Shown here one piece after another: positions 38,201-50,415 of a stretch of DNA of 64,000 bases. The notes beneath the pieces are model-generated. The model was not told the origin of the DNA. It saw nothing but the letters and a program-made list of their open reading frames with translations, and made no database searches. The DNA is taken from the NCBI RefSeq assembly GCF_949628265.1, contig NC_088790.1:11412545-11476544 (forward strand). The letters are read 5' to 3'. The first letter of the stretch is position 1; each line of letters starts with the position of its first letter. The position numbers were made by a program, and so were the translations under genes. This stretch comes from Cloeon dipterum. Lineage: Eukaryota > Arthropoda > Insecta > Ephemeroptera > Baetidae.

Positions 38201-38520
38201 ACTTTAGTGAGCCTAACAGGTTCCTTCCTGAGAGGTGGACTGATAACAAACGACAAGAACATGGCCACCTTGTCTGCCCTTTTGGCTTCCAAAGGAGGAT
38301 CTGTCCGGGCCAGCAATTCTCCGAGCAGACGCTGAAAGTCTTCATTACCTCCGTTAATACATATTTCTGATGTTTTTTCGATTTTGAAAATTATAAATCA
38401 TCCTCTGTTTAGGTTGTTCGTCGATTTGAAGTGCGATGCGAGCAAGAATTAGAGTTGGAGAGCAGGTTCCTGCTGGCCCCTGTTGGCCCACTGGCTATGG
38501 TATTTAGGGACAGAAATTGA
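35223..38520 (+). CDS. cytochrome P450, CYP314A1 (shade)-like, tandem copy 2; 5' end unresolved
   Basis: Exons: 35223-35346, 35466-35612, 35947-36145, 36196-36389, 36902-37118, 37329-37494, 37557-37723, 37805-37883, 38155-38352, 38413-38520. That is 532 residues plus stop from the first phase-0 acceptor. Intron positions and phases all match copy 1; the size differences are whole codons (+7 in exon 5, -7 in exon 9). It keeps the hydrophobic anchor, DIPGPIPFP, YPIRPP, I-helix SAGMNT, K-helix EYYR, PERW and haem loop FGFQRRICPG. No ATG lies in frame between the upstream TGA and the anchor; the first is at 35304, which would delete the anchor. Either an upstream first exon was not found or the start has been lost. 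Some donors are weak (GTCTGA after 37494, GTTAAT after 38352). The ORF is otherwise intact, so I call it a gene rather than a pseudogene. Its likely role is ecdysteroid-type hydroxylation, by family only. Confidence 0.83.
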
Positions 38521-38779
38521 GGAGGAACATTACAAGAAACTACACTGAAAAATTCTCTGGCAACTTTTATCGATCTCAGTGAAATAGAAATGTGATTCGT
38601 TTGCCTTAATTATTTGTTCAAATCGTTTCAATTTTCATCACGAAACTAAATGTTTAAAAGTTGTTTTGTGTTAAATATGGATTTTTCTAACTTGCATATG
38701 TTGTATGACGCAGAGGCCTTAAGAAATTTTTAACACTGTGGTTTTTAATAGTAAAATTCGTTTCTCTCATTGTTAGGAG

Positions 38780-38785
38780 AATAAA
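38780..38785 (+). terminator. poly(A) signal AATAAA, P450 copy 2
   Basis: AATAAA 260 bases after the stop codon at 38520. Confidence 0.55.
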
Positions 38786-39087
38786 TGATTTACAACTTGT
38801 GATTTTCACCTCTTGTAGGTAAAGTTAAGAAGCATAAGCTCACTAAATACAATTTCCGTAATTGCTGCTATTAATTTTTAAACACTTTTTTGCTCATTCC
38901 CCTAATATTTGTTAATTTTCTATTCAGCTTCGATTCAGGACTTATTTTGAGTGATGTATTCTAAAAATTACCGATCCTAATTGTAAGCTTCTAAATGAAC
39001 ACCTTTACTATGAAAATTTATTTACGGACGAGTTTTATTTTAACTCCTTGCCAGGTAGGCACCTCGCTCAAGTCGAATGTTCTTGCA

Positions 39088-39550
39088 GGTTGCCTAACCA
39101 AGACTTTAACAGGCGACTTTACTCTTCTTGCTTGTCTTCAACTTGCAGTAAGCATGTAAAGCAAAACTAGTTTCCAGTTGAAATTTTACGTTCAAATCTA
39201 TAAATATGTTATGAAATACTCCAAGCTAGAGCCCGTTCTAGCCAGCGTTCTCCACTCTTTCTTGACCACAAGACTGATTCCTAATATTATAGCTTTACTA
39301 CAACTTCTGCAGAAGATTAGGATAAAAACCGAAAAACAGAACTATAGAGCCATAAACAATAAATAATCGAAGATTGAAAACAACACAACTTGATTTTTAA
39401 AATATTTTTCATTCTTTAGATAGATAATGCGTTAGAATCTCATCTGCACTGCCAAAAATCCTTCTTGTTTCCGATTGTGAGTGATGCTGGCTGGAAGACA
39501 AAAACTTGTGCCCAATTGAAAAAATAAAAGTTAAATTCAAATTACGAGCA
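39088..39550. repeat. 3' flank of P450 copy 2, matching that of copy 1
   Basis: It carries the same ordered blocks as 34381-34690 (GGTTGCCTAACCAAGACTTT, CAGGCGAC, CTGGCTGGAAGA, TTAAATTCAAAT) with different spacing. Confidence 0.55.
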
Positions 39551-39848
39551 TTAATTCCTTTAATAGGCGATAACTCTATTTTAAAAATGTAATTAAATAC
39601 AAATTTATCTTAAGAAAACAACCCCAGTTCTTTATGGAATGAAAAATTACTCCACATTGATGCACTTTGAACTGCTTTCAAACCAAAACAATTATTATTT
39701 TTTGAGTATATAACTCATAATATGAAGCGAAAGTGTGCTACAGACATATAAGTGTATCAGATAAAACTTTTTATTCAACAAATTAAAATACCAAAAGGGA
39801 AGGTCAGAATTAACACACGGAGACAAAGTTCTATTTCATAATTAAAGT

Positions 39849-39854
39849 TTTATT
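39849..39854 (-). terminator. poly(A) signal AATAAA, small minus-strand gene
   Basis: AATAAA on the minus strand, 40 bases past the TGA of the terminal exon ending at 39895. It supports this being a true 3' end. Confidence 0.55.
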
Positions 39855-39894
39855 GTCCCAATCATAATTTACAGTTTAGTTCCACTGAAGAGAC

Positions 39895-41250
39895 TCACGA
39901 GAGCGAGTGGTCGTCATTGCGCTTTGACAACAATTTGAAATCGGAGAGAACGACGCACTCGCTGCGGAATTTGTGTCGCTGCTGCTGCTTCTGACAAAGT
40001 TTATTCATCTCCTATAGCAGTTTCAATTTATTTATACGTAGCATATCACATATCTCATAAGTAAATCAACAGAGCTGTACGACTCAAGAGGTTTTAGATG
40101 GGTCAACGCAAGTAAAAATGTGTTCGCTTCGAAGTGTGTGCGAAAGGGAGGTTTGCCAAATCACCAATTTTTGAATGAAGCTTTTGTGGAACGACCGCGA
40201 GGGGACATTTTATTTTATCTAATTTTCACAAAACTTTACCGACCGGCGGTAGACTTCAGGTCCGTGAATGAATTATTTTAATTACCATAACTCATCAATC
40301 AGGACTAGTTTAAAAGCGATTTCCAACAACTCAAGCTTAAATACAATCGCAAATACAAAAGTAGTATGTGTCCTCTAAATTTACACGAGAGTCGGCTACC
40401 TTTCCTTTTATTTACATCGTTACACACTTTTCACTTTAGCGATATATTTTTAGTGAGAATTCCTCTGTTTTGGAATGAAAATCTAAGACGCAACTATGAA
40501 ATTCTGGACATGCTCTGTGACGGCAAAATCTATCAGAGATAAAGTCAAAATGCCAGAACCAAGCCCGTTGAGTGGTTCTCAAAAGCGAAAATTTAGCTAT
40601 TTGCGCTCAAATTGCTTTTCTTTCTTTCTTACTTTCTCAAGACCTGATAAAACTAAACTTACAATTATTACAGTATAATGCTCCTGGAACTTTAAGTACA
40701 CGCTGCCGGCTAAAAACCCGAGCAGCTTCAAAAGTTGGTGAAGGTGTGCTTCGAGTTGTGCGTTCTCGCATTGAAATTATCACACATTATTTGTTTTTGG
40801 TAACAACAAGATCACAAAACACAACAACAATCATATCGAGGAAGAGACCTACTTGGGTCTGTGAAATCATATATTAGACTAGAACACGCAGTTTTTGCTG
40901 GTCCAACGAAAAAATAAAACCACAAGCACGCACCTGCACAATCGTGTCTATCGAGGCAAGACCTAATCGCCGTTTGCAGGCAAAGAAATTCACAATTGTT
41001 AATTTCGTACTTTTTTTCACCACCTACAAACTAGTTAACGATTAAAATTCGCATCTCAGACTCCATTTTACATAACATATATTTCCTCGAATGTGGATTA
41101 CTTGAGCTTCTCGTCATCAACAACGGGGCACACGTCAAAGAGTTCAGTAGCGCCACTGGCCACCACCTGAGTGCTGGAAAGGGGTGGAATCGAATCCGAT
41201 ATATCACCCTGGAATGTAGCGTTTCTACGCGGAAATGCAGAGCCAGACAT
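39895..41250 (-). CDS. uncharacterised small gene, about 90-110 residues, at least 3 exons
   Basis: I do not recognise this protein. The terminal exon 40011-39895 follows a TATAG acceptor, reads EMNKLCQKQQQRHKFRS... and ends at TGA; an AATAAA signal lies about 40 bases beyond (39854-39849). A middle exon, 41023-40934, sits between a TTTGTAG acceptor and a good CAG|GTGCGT donor. It is exactly 30 codons, phase 0 at both ends, and joins the terminal exon in frame. The start is proposed at the ATG at 41250, which opens a 50-codon frame (MSGSAFPRRNATF...) that would otherwise stop at 41098. A phase-0 donor inside that frame is needed and I could not fix it (candidates after codon 28 or 39). The product would be basic and soluble, with no signal peptide or membrane span. 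It lies head-to-tail behind FucTA on the same strand. An alternative is that the 50-residue frame is a separate small ORF. Confidence 0.5.
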
Positions 41251-41393
41251 TGAGAAAATAGAAAATCAAATCAAACAAATACAAAAGTGAGATCATATCT
41301 AGTGAGCCCGCTTCCATTATTTAAAACAGCAGGTTGTCGGCAAGGGTGACACATTTAGATCGGTAGGTGGTCAACATAAACTATATAAAGATA

Positions 41394-41399
41394 TTTATT
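41394..41399 (-). terminator. candidate poly(A) signal, FucTA
   Basis: AATAAA on the minus strand about 900 bases past the FucTA stop and just upstream of the small gene's proposed start. Confidence 0.3.
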
Positions 41400-42296
41400 T
41401 TTAATTTAGAAATGGCCTATCAAGGAAACTCTTTGGATTCAGCAAATGATTTAGTTTTTGGCGAAACTATTGCATTTGTGTAGCCTTCCCCGATGTGAAC
41501 TTTGTATGTATAGAGTTAGAAATTTTTCGATTCAGATTTTAAGAAAATGGCACGAAATTTGAAAGTTTTTGCTCAATTGGGCTGAAACTTGGTTTTTTGA
41601 CACTGCGTTTAATGAGACAAATCGATGGGTTTAAAAGTTATGAAAAAATTTGAAAATTTCCCATAAGGATTAGTTCCGGGCTTTGTAAGTTTTCAATGGC
41701 TAATCGTTACGCCAATTTCCAGGGAAAAGTCTTAGCTTAGGGACCAAATGAATGACCGATCGATTTGGCCTTGATAAAGGAGCCAATAACCTATTAAATA
41801 TCATTACGATTGAATAAAAACTGGCTTCAATATTCAATTTGGGATAATTTCCCTTGTTAAATCCTAAAGGAATTAAAACCTCGGAGCTCCAAAAGTTGCA
41901 AACTCCATCAAATCAATAATATTGCCCTGGGCATATCTCTTAACTCGTTGGATACTACAAAAATTAAATACTTTCACCAAAAATAAAACGTCGATGCCTA
42001 AAAGTCAAAGATCTTATACATATCTTCGGCAAGGCTTATAGTTCAAAAGGTCAAATGCGTGATTTTTAAAAGGGAAAAAACGCAACAATAAAAAGATATT
42101 ATCTTTAAAAAAAATTGATGAATTCAATGAAAATCTAAATTGGAAAAAAGAGCCAGAAAGCTTTGTTCGTCCACAACTTTGTTTTCGTAAAAACAAAAGA
42201 ATTGAAGACTTCTTAAAGTGCGTCAACCCTTGCCGAGAACCCGTCAGACATGAAATCGGAGGAAGAGAGAAATGAAGGCAAACCACGGACACGGTC

Positions 42297-45200
42297 TCAG
42301 AGGGTGTCGTTGGCGGCGACGGTGAGCGCGTGGGGTGCGAGGGAGGGCTGCGGCGGGCGGTGTTGGCGCCACGAGCCAGTGATGCAGGTGCCGGGGCCGC
42401 GCCACCAGTCGTTGACGTCGCGGTAACTCTTGTGCGGCATTTCGGGGTCGTTGAGCAGCGCGCACAGACGACAGAAAAAGTACGTGTTGATGAACTCGCC
42501 GGTGCCCTTCCACCGGAAGTACTCGTTGTACAGTTCGTCGTCGGCGTCCAGCCGGTGCAGATAGGCCGCCAGCTCGCGCGGCGTCGCGAACTCGTCCACG
42601 TGGATGTACGACTTGAGTGGCGCGCTCTTCTCGTAGTCTTCCGGACGCGCGCCCATCACGATCGGGATCACGTTGTGACTGCAGTCAAAAAGACAATGCG
42701 TTATCGTATCGGAGAGACTTCACGGGAATTATTTTGCGAGACCATTTTCAAAGGAGCACAAAAATACCTATTTCGTTTGAAGTGTGATTTTATCACAGAC
42801 GATCTGTCCAAAATTAAATACCATGAATAATTTTGCTGACTTAATTTCCATAATTTTAACCGTTAATTTTCTTATTAATTAGAATGTAAAGAAAATTTAG
42901 TTTTGTAAAATATAAACTAGACGGAGAAACAGTCTGAAAATTGTTCGTTTAGATTTGGGACCGCGTTCTATTTTATACAAAATTTACTGTGACAATTAAA
43001 CTTCTAAATTCCTTTTCGTCTTAATTTCTGTTTAGGGTCTTTTTTGGTATAGTAGGGCTGTGAAATTTAAAAGATCAACTTTTTCTGAGCTTCTAATCGC
43101 TGCCGGACCATCATATAAGCAAGAATCATACACACTCAAAACCATCTGAAACAGCCAAAATTGCCTAAAATTGAACTACGAAAAGTAAACTCCCAATTGT
43201 TATAAATTTTGTTAATATTATCATGCAATGCTTTAACAATAAAATTTTACTTTGTCGTATATAGAGTGCCAGTTGGAGTCAAAACATATCATGTCAAGTG
43301 AAATGTAATCTCACTGTCACCTTTAAAACAACACGGACAAAGTACGCTTATCCATGAGTGGAAAATCCTTCAAGTCACCTTTTTCTGTTTCAGAAACCAG
43401 CATGAAAAATATTGTTTATAGAAAAATCTTCAGTACAATAACAATTTGCACTGTTTTTCGGGGTGTTAATAGGATTTCAAAGACAAATTCAAGATGATTT
43501 TTGGCAGTTTTGATGGTTTTGGGCTAAGCACTATTTTGACTTGAAAACGAAGTTAAAAAATATTTAGTATTTAATCTAAAATTTGCGTGATAGTAATTTG
43601 ATGTCTAAAAGTGAATCAGTCACACAGTAAAAAGTCGATCGTTCTTGAATTCCCATCCATAAATATGTTGAACAAAAATAAATTTTTAAGTTTTTTTCCT
43701 AAAAAATTATAATTTTTGGATATAGGTTGTTAGAACGGAGTAAATATTTTCGCAACTTTCCCCAGGAACTAATCAAAAATGAAAATTGATAATCTATATT
43801 ATAATAAATTCATTTCCCCAGGAATTCTGGGATAATTTAACAGTTTACATATTAATTAAAATTCCCAAAATCTCAGTAGTTTGGAGGAAGAATAATTTAA
43901 ACAACCTTATTTTACCTCTCCTTAACCTTCGGGTTTCCCTTGATTTTTTAATTAATTCCCCTTCCCCAGCCCTCACAGTTTTCTAATTTCCATCATGCTT
44001 ACCCGAGTCCGTTGACGAAGAACTTCTCGGTGATGTAGTCCTTGCAGTTGGAGTTCTCAAAGGCCAAGTAGAACTTGTAGTCCTTGTCCAACATTTCAAA
44101 GCACTTGTTGGCAGTGGTGCGCGGACACTTTTTCGTGCCGCACGCACCGTACACGTCCACGGAAATGTACTTTGACAGTTCGCGCGCGTACTGAAGGCGA
44201 TTGTTGCGGGCGCCGCAATTCGAGACAAACCACGCAACCTGCAAACAATAATATTCCCCTTTTTAATAACAAAATGCATGCGCCTGCCAGCTTTAAGCTT
44301 GAAGCTTAAACAAAGCCGCATTGTCATGAAGATTCTCCTCCTCTCTTTAGAGTATATCTTCGCTCTAGAATACAATTGACGACGAATGAATGAACATGCT
44401 CGCTGCGATAAATATCAGAATATGGAAGCTGCCAACTCATGTACTTCCTCTTGTGATATTAAATCAATACTTGGCAAGTGCGCCGTATTTTACAGCTTCC
44501 ATCGTTGTAAGGACTGAAATTTGCATGGCCGACTTATTTGTCCATATTAACGAGAAAATTTCAATACGGCTTTTTTCTCCATAACAAGTCATTATAATCA
44601 TGCATTTGCACGATAAGCTTAAAAAATTAAGCTGTTTCAACCATGGTTTTAACATTTAATTCGGGCAAACGGTCGTGATAGCAGCTGCGGGACCAAAAAT
44701 TTAATAATGATAATGGCTCATTTTGATTTTGGAGAAATTTTATTACTTCCTTAATACGCTTCAGGTTAGGTTTCAAAATAAAAACAAGATACGCCTAAAA
44801 AATTCCCCATCGTGGAGTCGAATAATCGAAACGGAGCTCGTGGGAGCTGCAAAATGTCATCGATTTTCGTACCTGCTTGGTTTTGTTGGCGGCGTAGTTG
44901 ATGGAGGCGGCCTGCGAGCCGGGCGGCTGTCTCTTTGCCTTCTCGTCGAAGTAGGTCCAGCGCTCGTAGGGGGCCACCAGGTCGCTGTCCCTGCGGTACG
45001 TGGCTGTCCAGTTGAAGAGGTCGCTGTACTTTACGTGTTGCGTGTGATAAGGACACTCGAGGAAGTACAAAATCCACACCTGCGCACGCATTTCATGCAA
45101 ATTTCAAGCAACGGAAAAGGGTTTGGTAGACGAATATATTTTAAATTGAACATCTCAATGCATTTTTATCGGTTCTTTGACTTATCGAGGCAAATTGTAA

Positions 45201-47280
45201 CCATAATTATTGTAATATAGGTATTATTTGAGTAAGAAATACTAACTTAAACATTTGAAAATCATCGATATCGATCAGATTAATCCATAATTATTGGAAC
45301 AAAAAATCAAACCAAAATATTTATAAATTTATATTTTGAATCTGTAAAATTTAAATTACCTGTTTATTCTTTTGAAAATATCTTAATAAATAACAGTAAT
45401 AAACAGATTAAAAAATTTTCCACCCATAAATTTTTAAAAATATGATTTAAAAAAATTATTGCACATTGTTGGTTGTTCTTTTGATTTAATAAAAAAATGC
45501 AAAATGGTTCGGTACCTGATGGGGTGGCCTCCTCCAGGGGTTGGCCTGCGAGGGAAAGTGATCCTTGAAAAGGACGGCCTCGGCTTCAGTGACCTCGGCC
45601 TTGTTTGTGGTGATGGTGCACGTGTCGACGGGACACTTGTTGGTCAGGAACACGTCCCTGCCCGACTTTACGTTCCACGAGCTGAGTCCGTTGTAGAGCA
45701 CGATCCTCTTCAGCGGCTGCTGCGAACGCGTCCCCTCCGACTGCTGCTCGCGCCATGTGCTGCTCTCGTTGGCCAACGCTGCAAAATTCAGTAAAAACCT
45801 TCAAGAAACTGCTGCGTCACGATTTTGAAAAGCTATTTTGTTCGTAGAAGGTTATTTTTTAAGATTATTTTCACCTCTTATTTATTTTTTAAGGGTTTTC
45901 AAACCATTCTTGCATAACAACGTGATTTTTCGGATTTTTCTTGACAAGAATGCAAAAGAAATATATTGCTATTTTTGTGTTACATAATTGTCCTCGACGA
46001 GTTTGATGGGTAATTATATCAGATAACATACAAGGACAACATACGTTTGAAAAGTTATTATCACTCCCAGGAAATGATATACGCGTAAAAATTCAACCCA
46101 AATAAGCGTTTTTGGAAGAGATTTTGAAGCGTCGTTTATACACGAGTTAAATAAAAGAGACAGAGAGGAGCACGAACTCGTAGAACGCGAACAATGACCT
46201 GCTGAGATCAATAAAGCCGAGCGGTGGACAACATTTCTTTGAGTTAAGTAGACTATGGAAGCGCAACGCTCGTCCTCATTTACAAGTTACACAATTTGAA
46301 CCCTATTAATTCAACGTTTTTTGTCATAATAAAAACCCCAGTGCCTCATCCTGCCCTAGATTTATATATTTTTTGCTTCGAGTAATTTTATCTATGAAAA
46401 CTTACCTATGGGCGGCACGAACATGAGTTGGTCCGAAACTCGATCGGAATTAGGATCCTCAGCGGGCCAGAGGTGGGCTAAGCGGCGGCCAGAGCGGCCT
46501 CTGCGAGCGGGCACCGGCCGCCTCTCTCCTCCAGCCATGAACCATGGGCGCGAACTCAGGTCCGGAAGCGGCGCTTGGTGAGTGACTTGGGTCTTTTGGT
46601 GGCCCTGGAAATGAGAAATCGAGGAACGGGTCAAAATCCAAGCAGCAGGGTCCTATATTGGATTTCGAGCCGTTTAGGAGAGGATTTTTTTTAGTTTAGA
46701 TCTAAATTAAATTCATTCTGCGCGCTACGCATTACAAACAAACGCTAAAAACGAGCGGTCATTCCGAATTTCGATGCAAATTCTCAGGCAATATTTCCTT
46801 TCTATTTTTTTCTGTTTCTGAAGCAGCAACATACGTGTATGAACAAAAGGTATATTAAAATTGCAGACTTCTACCTGAAGTTTATTACTGTCAGAATTAG
46901 AAGTCTTAAAGGTCGAGTCTTTTGACTGGTCTGAGCCGCTGCTTGGAGTCACCTGAAAAACATTTTTTTAAACATTGACCGGTGTGACGGTAAACTCAGC
47001 AGATTATCAAATTTCGAGAAGTTCACCTCCGGAGAAACCTTATAATTCAAATTCAAATTAGGACAGGCTTAGTGTGTATTTAAGTTAGACGCAATACTTT
47101 AGCGGTGTCGTCGGAGGAGGACATTTCTTTGGCGCGTCGACGGTCCAATACCTGTTGCTGGATGGCGGCGAGGGAGCGGGCCCAGGCCTCCTTCTGGTGC
47201 ACGTTCAGCACCAGGAAGAGGAAGCAGGTGAGGCCCAGCAGGGCCAGGAAGCAACGCCGCAGGGACACGCGAGGGGCCAT
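42297..47280 (-). CDS. FucTA: glycoprotein core alpha-1,3-fucosyltransferase (GT10, FucTA type), 7 exons
   Basis: Exons in transcript order: 47280-47098, 46952-46875, 46604-46406, 45778-45516, 45079-44873, 44238-44003, 42678-42297. They give 515 residues. It has a type II membrane layout: a short basic cytoplasmic tail, one helix at about residues 9-26 (CFLALLGLTCFLFLVLNV), a stem encoded by exons 1-3, then the catalytic domain. Diagnostic GT10 motifs are FVSNCGARNNRLQYAREL and the C-terminal donor-binding block AFENSNCKDYITEKFF continuing into NGLGHNVIPIVMG across the exon 6/7 junction. The protein ends with DVNDWWRGPGTCI and a short tail. FucTA enzymes use GDP-fucose in the Golgi to fucosylate the innermost GlcNAc of N-glycans, which creates the anti-HRP epitope in insects. 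A 53-base 5' UTR intron (47328-47380) is likely. A candidate poly(A) signal on this strand is 41394-41399. Confidence 0.92.
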
Positions 47281-47466
47281 CCTCGAACAACTACCTCGTC
47301 AGCATCAGCATCAAGGGTCGCGCACCACTGCGAAAACAACAGAGAACGAAACTCTATAAATTCCGCTTTAATTTAATTACCTGTTGCAACAGCAACTTGG
47401 CTATTTAACAATAACAATTAGACTGGCTGCAAATATTATTCCTACGCGGCTATTATTTAAAGTGGA

Positions 47467-47801
47467 GCAGTTGATCGATAAATTAATTGTTATGTATATT
47501 CAAAAATAGACCTTGCTACAGTAAAAATTCAACATTCTATCCAAAATGTACAGCGCTTGACCGCATTTTATGGTAGATTTCGAATCTTCTGTCCATCATC
47601 GTAAGAAACCTTTTAGGGAAACTCTTTGTTGTGAAATAAAATAAGATTTCAAATAAGGAGACAGTCCTCACTATTTAAAAATCATGCTAACTTTTTCCAA
47701 AATTAACAGTGCTACTTGGGTTAACTTTGGTTCCAACTGAATCCTAAGGGATGAGTTCATGTATTGGCTACAAGGATTTTGCAGTATCAGTCCTCTTTAA
47801 A
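47467..47801. repeat. dispersed repeat, copy 2
   Basis: This is the diverged partner of 2519-2903, shorter by internal deletions, with the same order of shared blocks (CTCTTTGTTGTGAAATA, ATTTCAAATAAGGAGACAGT, CAACTGAATCCTAAGGGATG). It lies about 90 bases upstream of the FucTA 5' UTR region. Confidence 0.65.
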
Positions 47802-48174
47802 TTTCTCTTTTTGCAGTTAGATCACCTCTGTCAGTCAGCACAAAAAGTTAGGAGCACGATTTTTTACGGCTAGAAAGAAAAAATAGCTCTAACAATTAGA
47901 ACGTGGATTTTGATCCTTCAGAACTCATTATTACCTCAAAAAACTATGAAATGTATGATTTTCACCTGCGCTTAGTTTAAATCGTGGAAACACGTTAAAA
48001 AATAAAAACGGTCACGAAAAACATTTTTAACTATCACGGGAAGGATTTTTTTTTAAGATTTAGATTATTATTAATTGCAAGGGCACACTAACTCTAGGGT
48101 TGTATGTTACGTATATGTATGTTATTAATCCATCGTTAGCTAGATGCATCCAATTTTTTTAAGTGGTTTCTTTG

Positions 48175-48305
48175 CTGATTACGATTCCTCTTTCCGAGAT
48201 CTATCCAATGGTGCGTGTCTTTTAATAGCGAGAGTTCGTAGCTAAATGATAGGACTGTATGGTTTATAAAAATTTCTAGGGTTTCCAGTCGGGTCGCTAA
48301 TGGAT
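48175..48305. repeat. dispersed repeat fragment with the GATTCCTCT core
   Basis: It contains GATTCCTCTTTCCGAGATCT followed by ATCCAATGGTGCG, then GAGTTCGTAGCTAAATG and a TTTCCAGTCGGGTCGCTAAT stretch. These resemble parts of the 21175 and 62705 copies. Confidence 0.4.
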
Positions 48306-50104
48306 TTTAATATATTTATTTGAATTTTTCACCAGGAAAATAAAACTCATGATATGGAACTGAACGAGTTGATAAGAATATCTGAGGTTTCTTTTAAAGT
48401 AGCTTTAAAAAAAATTTATATACTAACTTATCGACAAAAACCGAGAATTTTTGTAAATATACGATAAAATCGAAGGAAAAATTCACTGCTGACGGATAAG
48501 CAGGCGAGCGTAAAGGAAGTTGTAAATTTGTCCCTTCCAAAAGAGCTTTGAACTTCTGATGCAAAGGTGATCGTTCTGTTCTTATTTGACTTTCAGATGT
48601 GACGTAGCAAGAGAGCGGGCGCGGAAATTGCATATGCTGCGGCCTAGAAAATCCCTTCACAGAGGGGGTTGGTTTTGTACTCAGCGCACGAATGAGATTC
48701 TCTTTTTATCGCTTGTGAGTTTCAGTATTAATACGAATTTGACGTCGGCGGCGCAAGTTGCCATGAATAAGCGACGTAAAACGCCCCACGGTTGACAGCG
48801 TAATAACGCCCACATCATAATATGGACACTATATAACAAACTTGCTATTTGTTAACACACACCCACATAATATCACTAAAAGCTTGTCAAAATACACAGT
48901 CGTTAGGTGGAACCACATTTTTAGCGTAGTTTGCCTGATAATTCGTGCTGTGGAACGAAAAGGCGCAGGATCAAAGTCGATTTAACATTGAATTTTATGG
49001 CTGAAATTGGTTTGATTTTTAGGAAGGAAATATTGTTTTAGCCACTGGAAACTTCTGGAATTCGTGTTTTTATAATAACAAATAATATAATTAAACGGTA
49101 GGAAAAGTTTGTAATTAAAATTATGAAAAATCAACATTTTAATGGAATTTTAACTATCCGATGTTGGTGTCATTATTATTTTTTATTTAATGAACTGCTA
49201 TATGAGATTGTGAAAAATGACGTTTTAATATTTTTCGGCACTGCATTCATTTGAGCGCAAACCATGGGGTTGCACCTATGAGTCACACCTATACAAAATA
49301 TATTTTAAACCTGTCTATACAAAAATCAAGAAACTTCAATTTTAAAAGACTTAAGAAACGGATTCACCTAAAAATTTGAGTTTTTGGCATGATCAATCCA
49401 AAATCTTCTGAACGAACACGTCGTGTTTTAGAGTTTTAATGAAAAATAATAATTGCATTTAAATCGGGGTGTTTTAAATTAAATAAATATAAAGAAACAC
49501 TATTATTCCTTGTAGTCCTTAAGTTTTTCAAACTCGGCATTTTGAGCCTTTCCCTCTTTTAGATAGGGGAATATGTGCCATTCTGCACCAAATCGAAAAT
49601 TTGTCCAAACAAACACACGAAACGCTTGGCAAGCTGCGCACGTCCAGTGTGGCAAATACTAATTATTTGCAATTCACTCACGTCTCGGCGAGATAAAGCG
49701 TCCGTTTCCTCTCTCCCTCTGTCCACTGGACATGCGAAATCTGTCTGCCGCGTGTACTGTGTGGCCAGCTGAGCACCACGTTTCACAGTTTTAATAAAAC
49801 GAACTCGCAGGAAGGCGGCATCGCGTGCGAGCGGGGACGAGAAATGAATGATATTGGCCGGCCGTCCCTGCACCGTGCACGGAAGTGACCAAGCCGAATG
49901 GGAAAAAAAGCAAAGCGTGTGTGTCGCACCACATCACAATGCGCGTTCCATTGTTTAGTGTGCACACGCTTAGGGTTGCCAGTCGCCCCTTCATGTTATT
50001 AACGCCCATTTTTGCCTGAAAATTTTTTTATTGTCTTTCGAATTATTACTAAATTTAACTAATGGATAAGCTCTTTGTTGATTAATTCAGGAAGTATAAT
50101 ATAG

Positions 50105-50415
50105 CTAGAGGCCTCAGCAAGCAGCGCTGCGCAGCGTCAGTCAGAAAACTTTTGGCCACCTGATCAGCCGCTATAGCCGCCGTGAATTTAGCCAAATTGT
50201 GCCAGCCGCCGCTCAAAATGTCGAAAAAAATCCAAAAGTGCCGGAGAAGAAAATAGCTTCTGGCCTTCCAGTTTCAGCTCTATAAAACTTCATACCTTTA
50301 AAAATTTGTAAGCCGCGGCAAGCCGCCGGCAAAAATGCTCGGCTTCCTCCGCTGGGCCGGAATTCGGCTGCTGCAGGTTCAGCCAGCCGCCAACAAAAAT
50401 TACGAAAAAAAATAC
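50105..50415. repeat. GC-rich patch with repeated AGCCGCC units
   Basis: About 300 bases with at least five AGCCGCC/AGCCGC units. It includes two similar pieces, CCAGCCGCC..CAAAAATGTCGAAAAAAA-like at about 50200 and CCAGCCGCCAACAAAAATTA at about 50381. No ORF of note. Confidence 0.4.

Noticed and set aside
42330..42830. 166-codon plus-strand frame
   Set aside because: It is the antisense shadow of FucTA exon 7.
44723..45220. 165-codon plus-strand frame
   Set aside because: It is the antisense shadow of FucTA exon 5.
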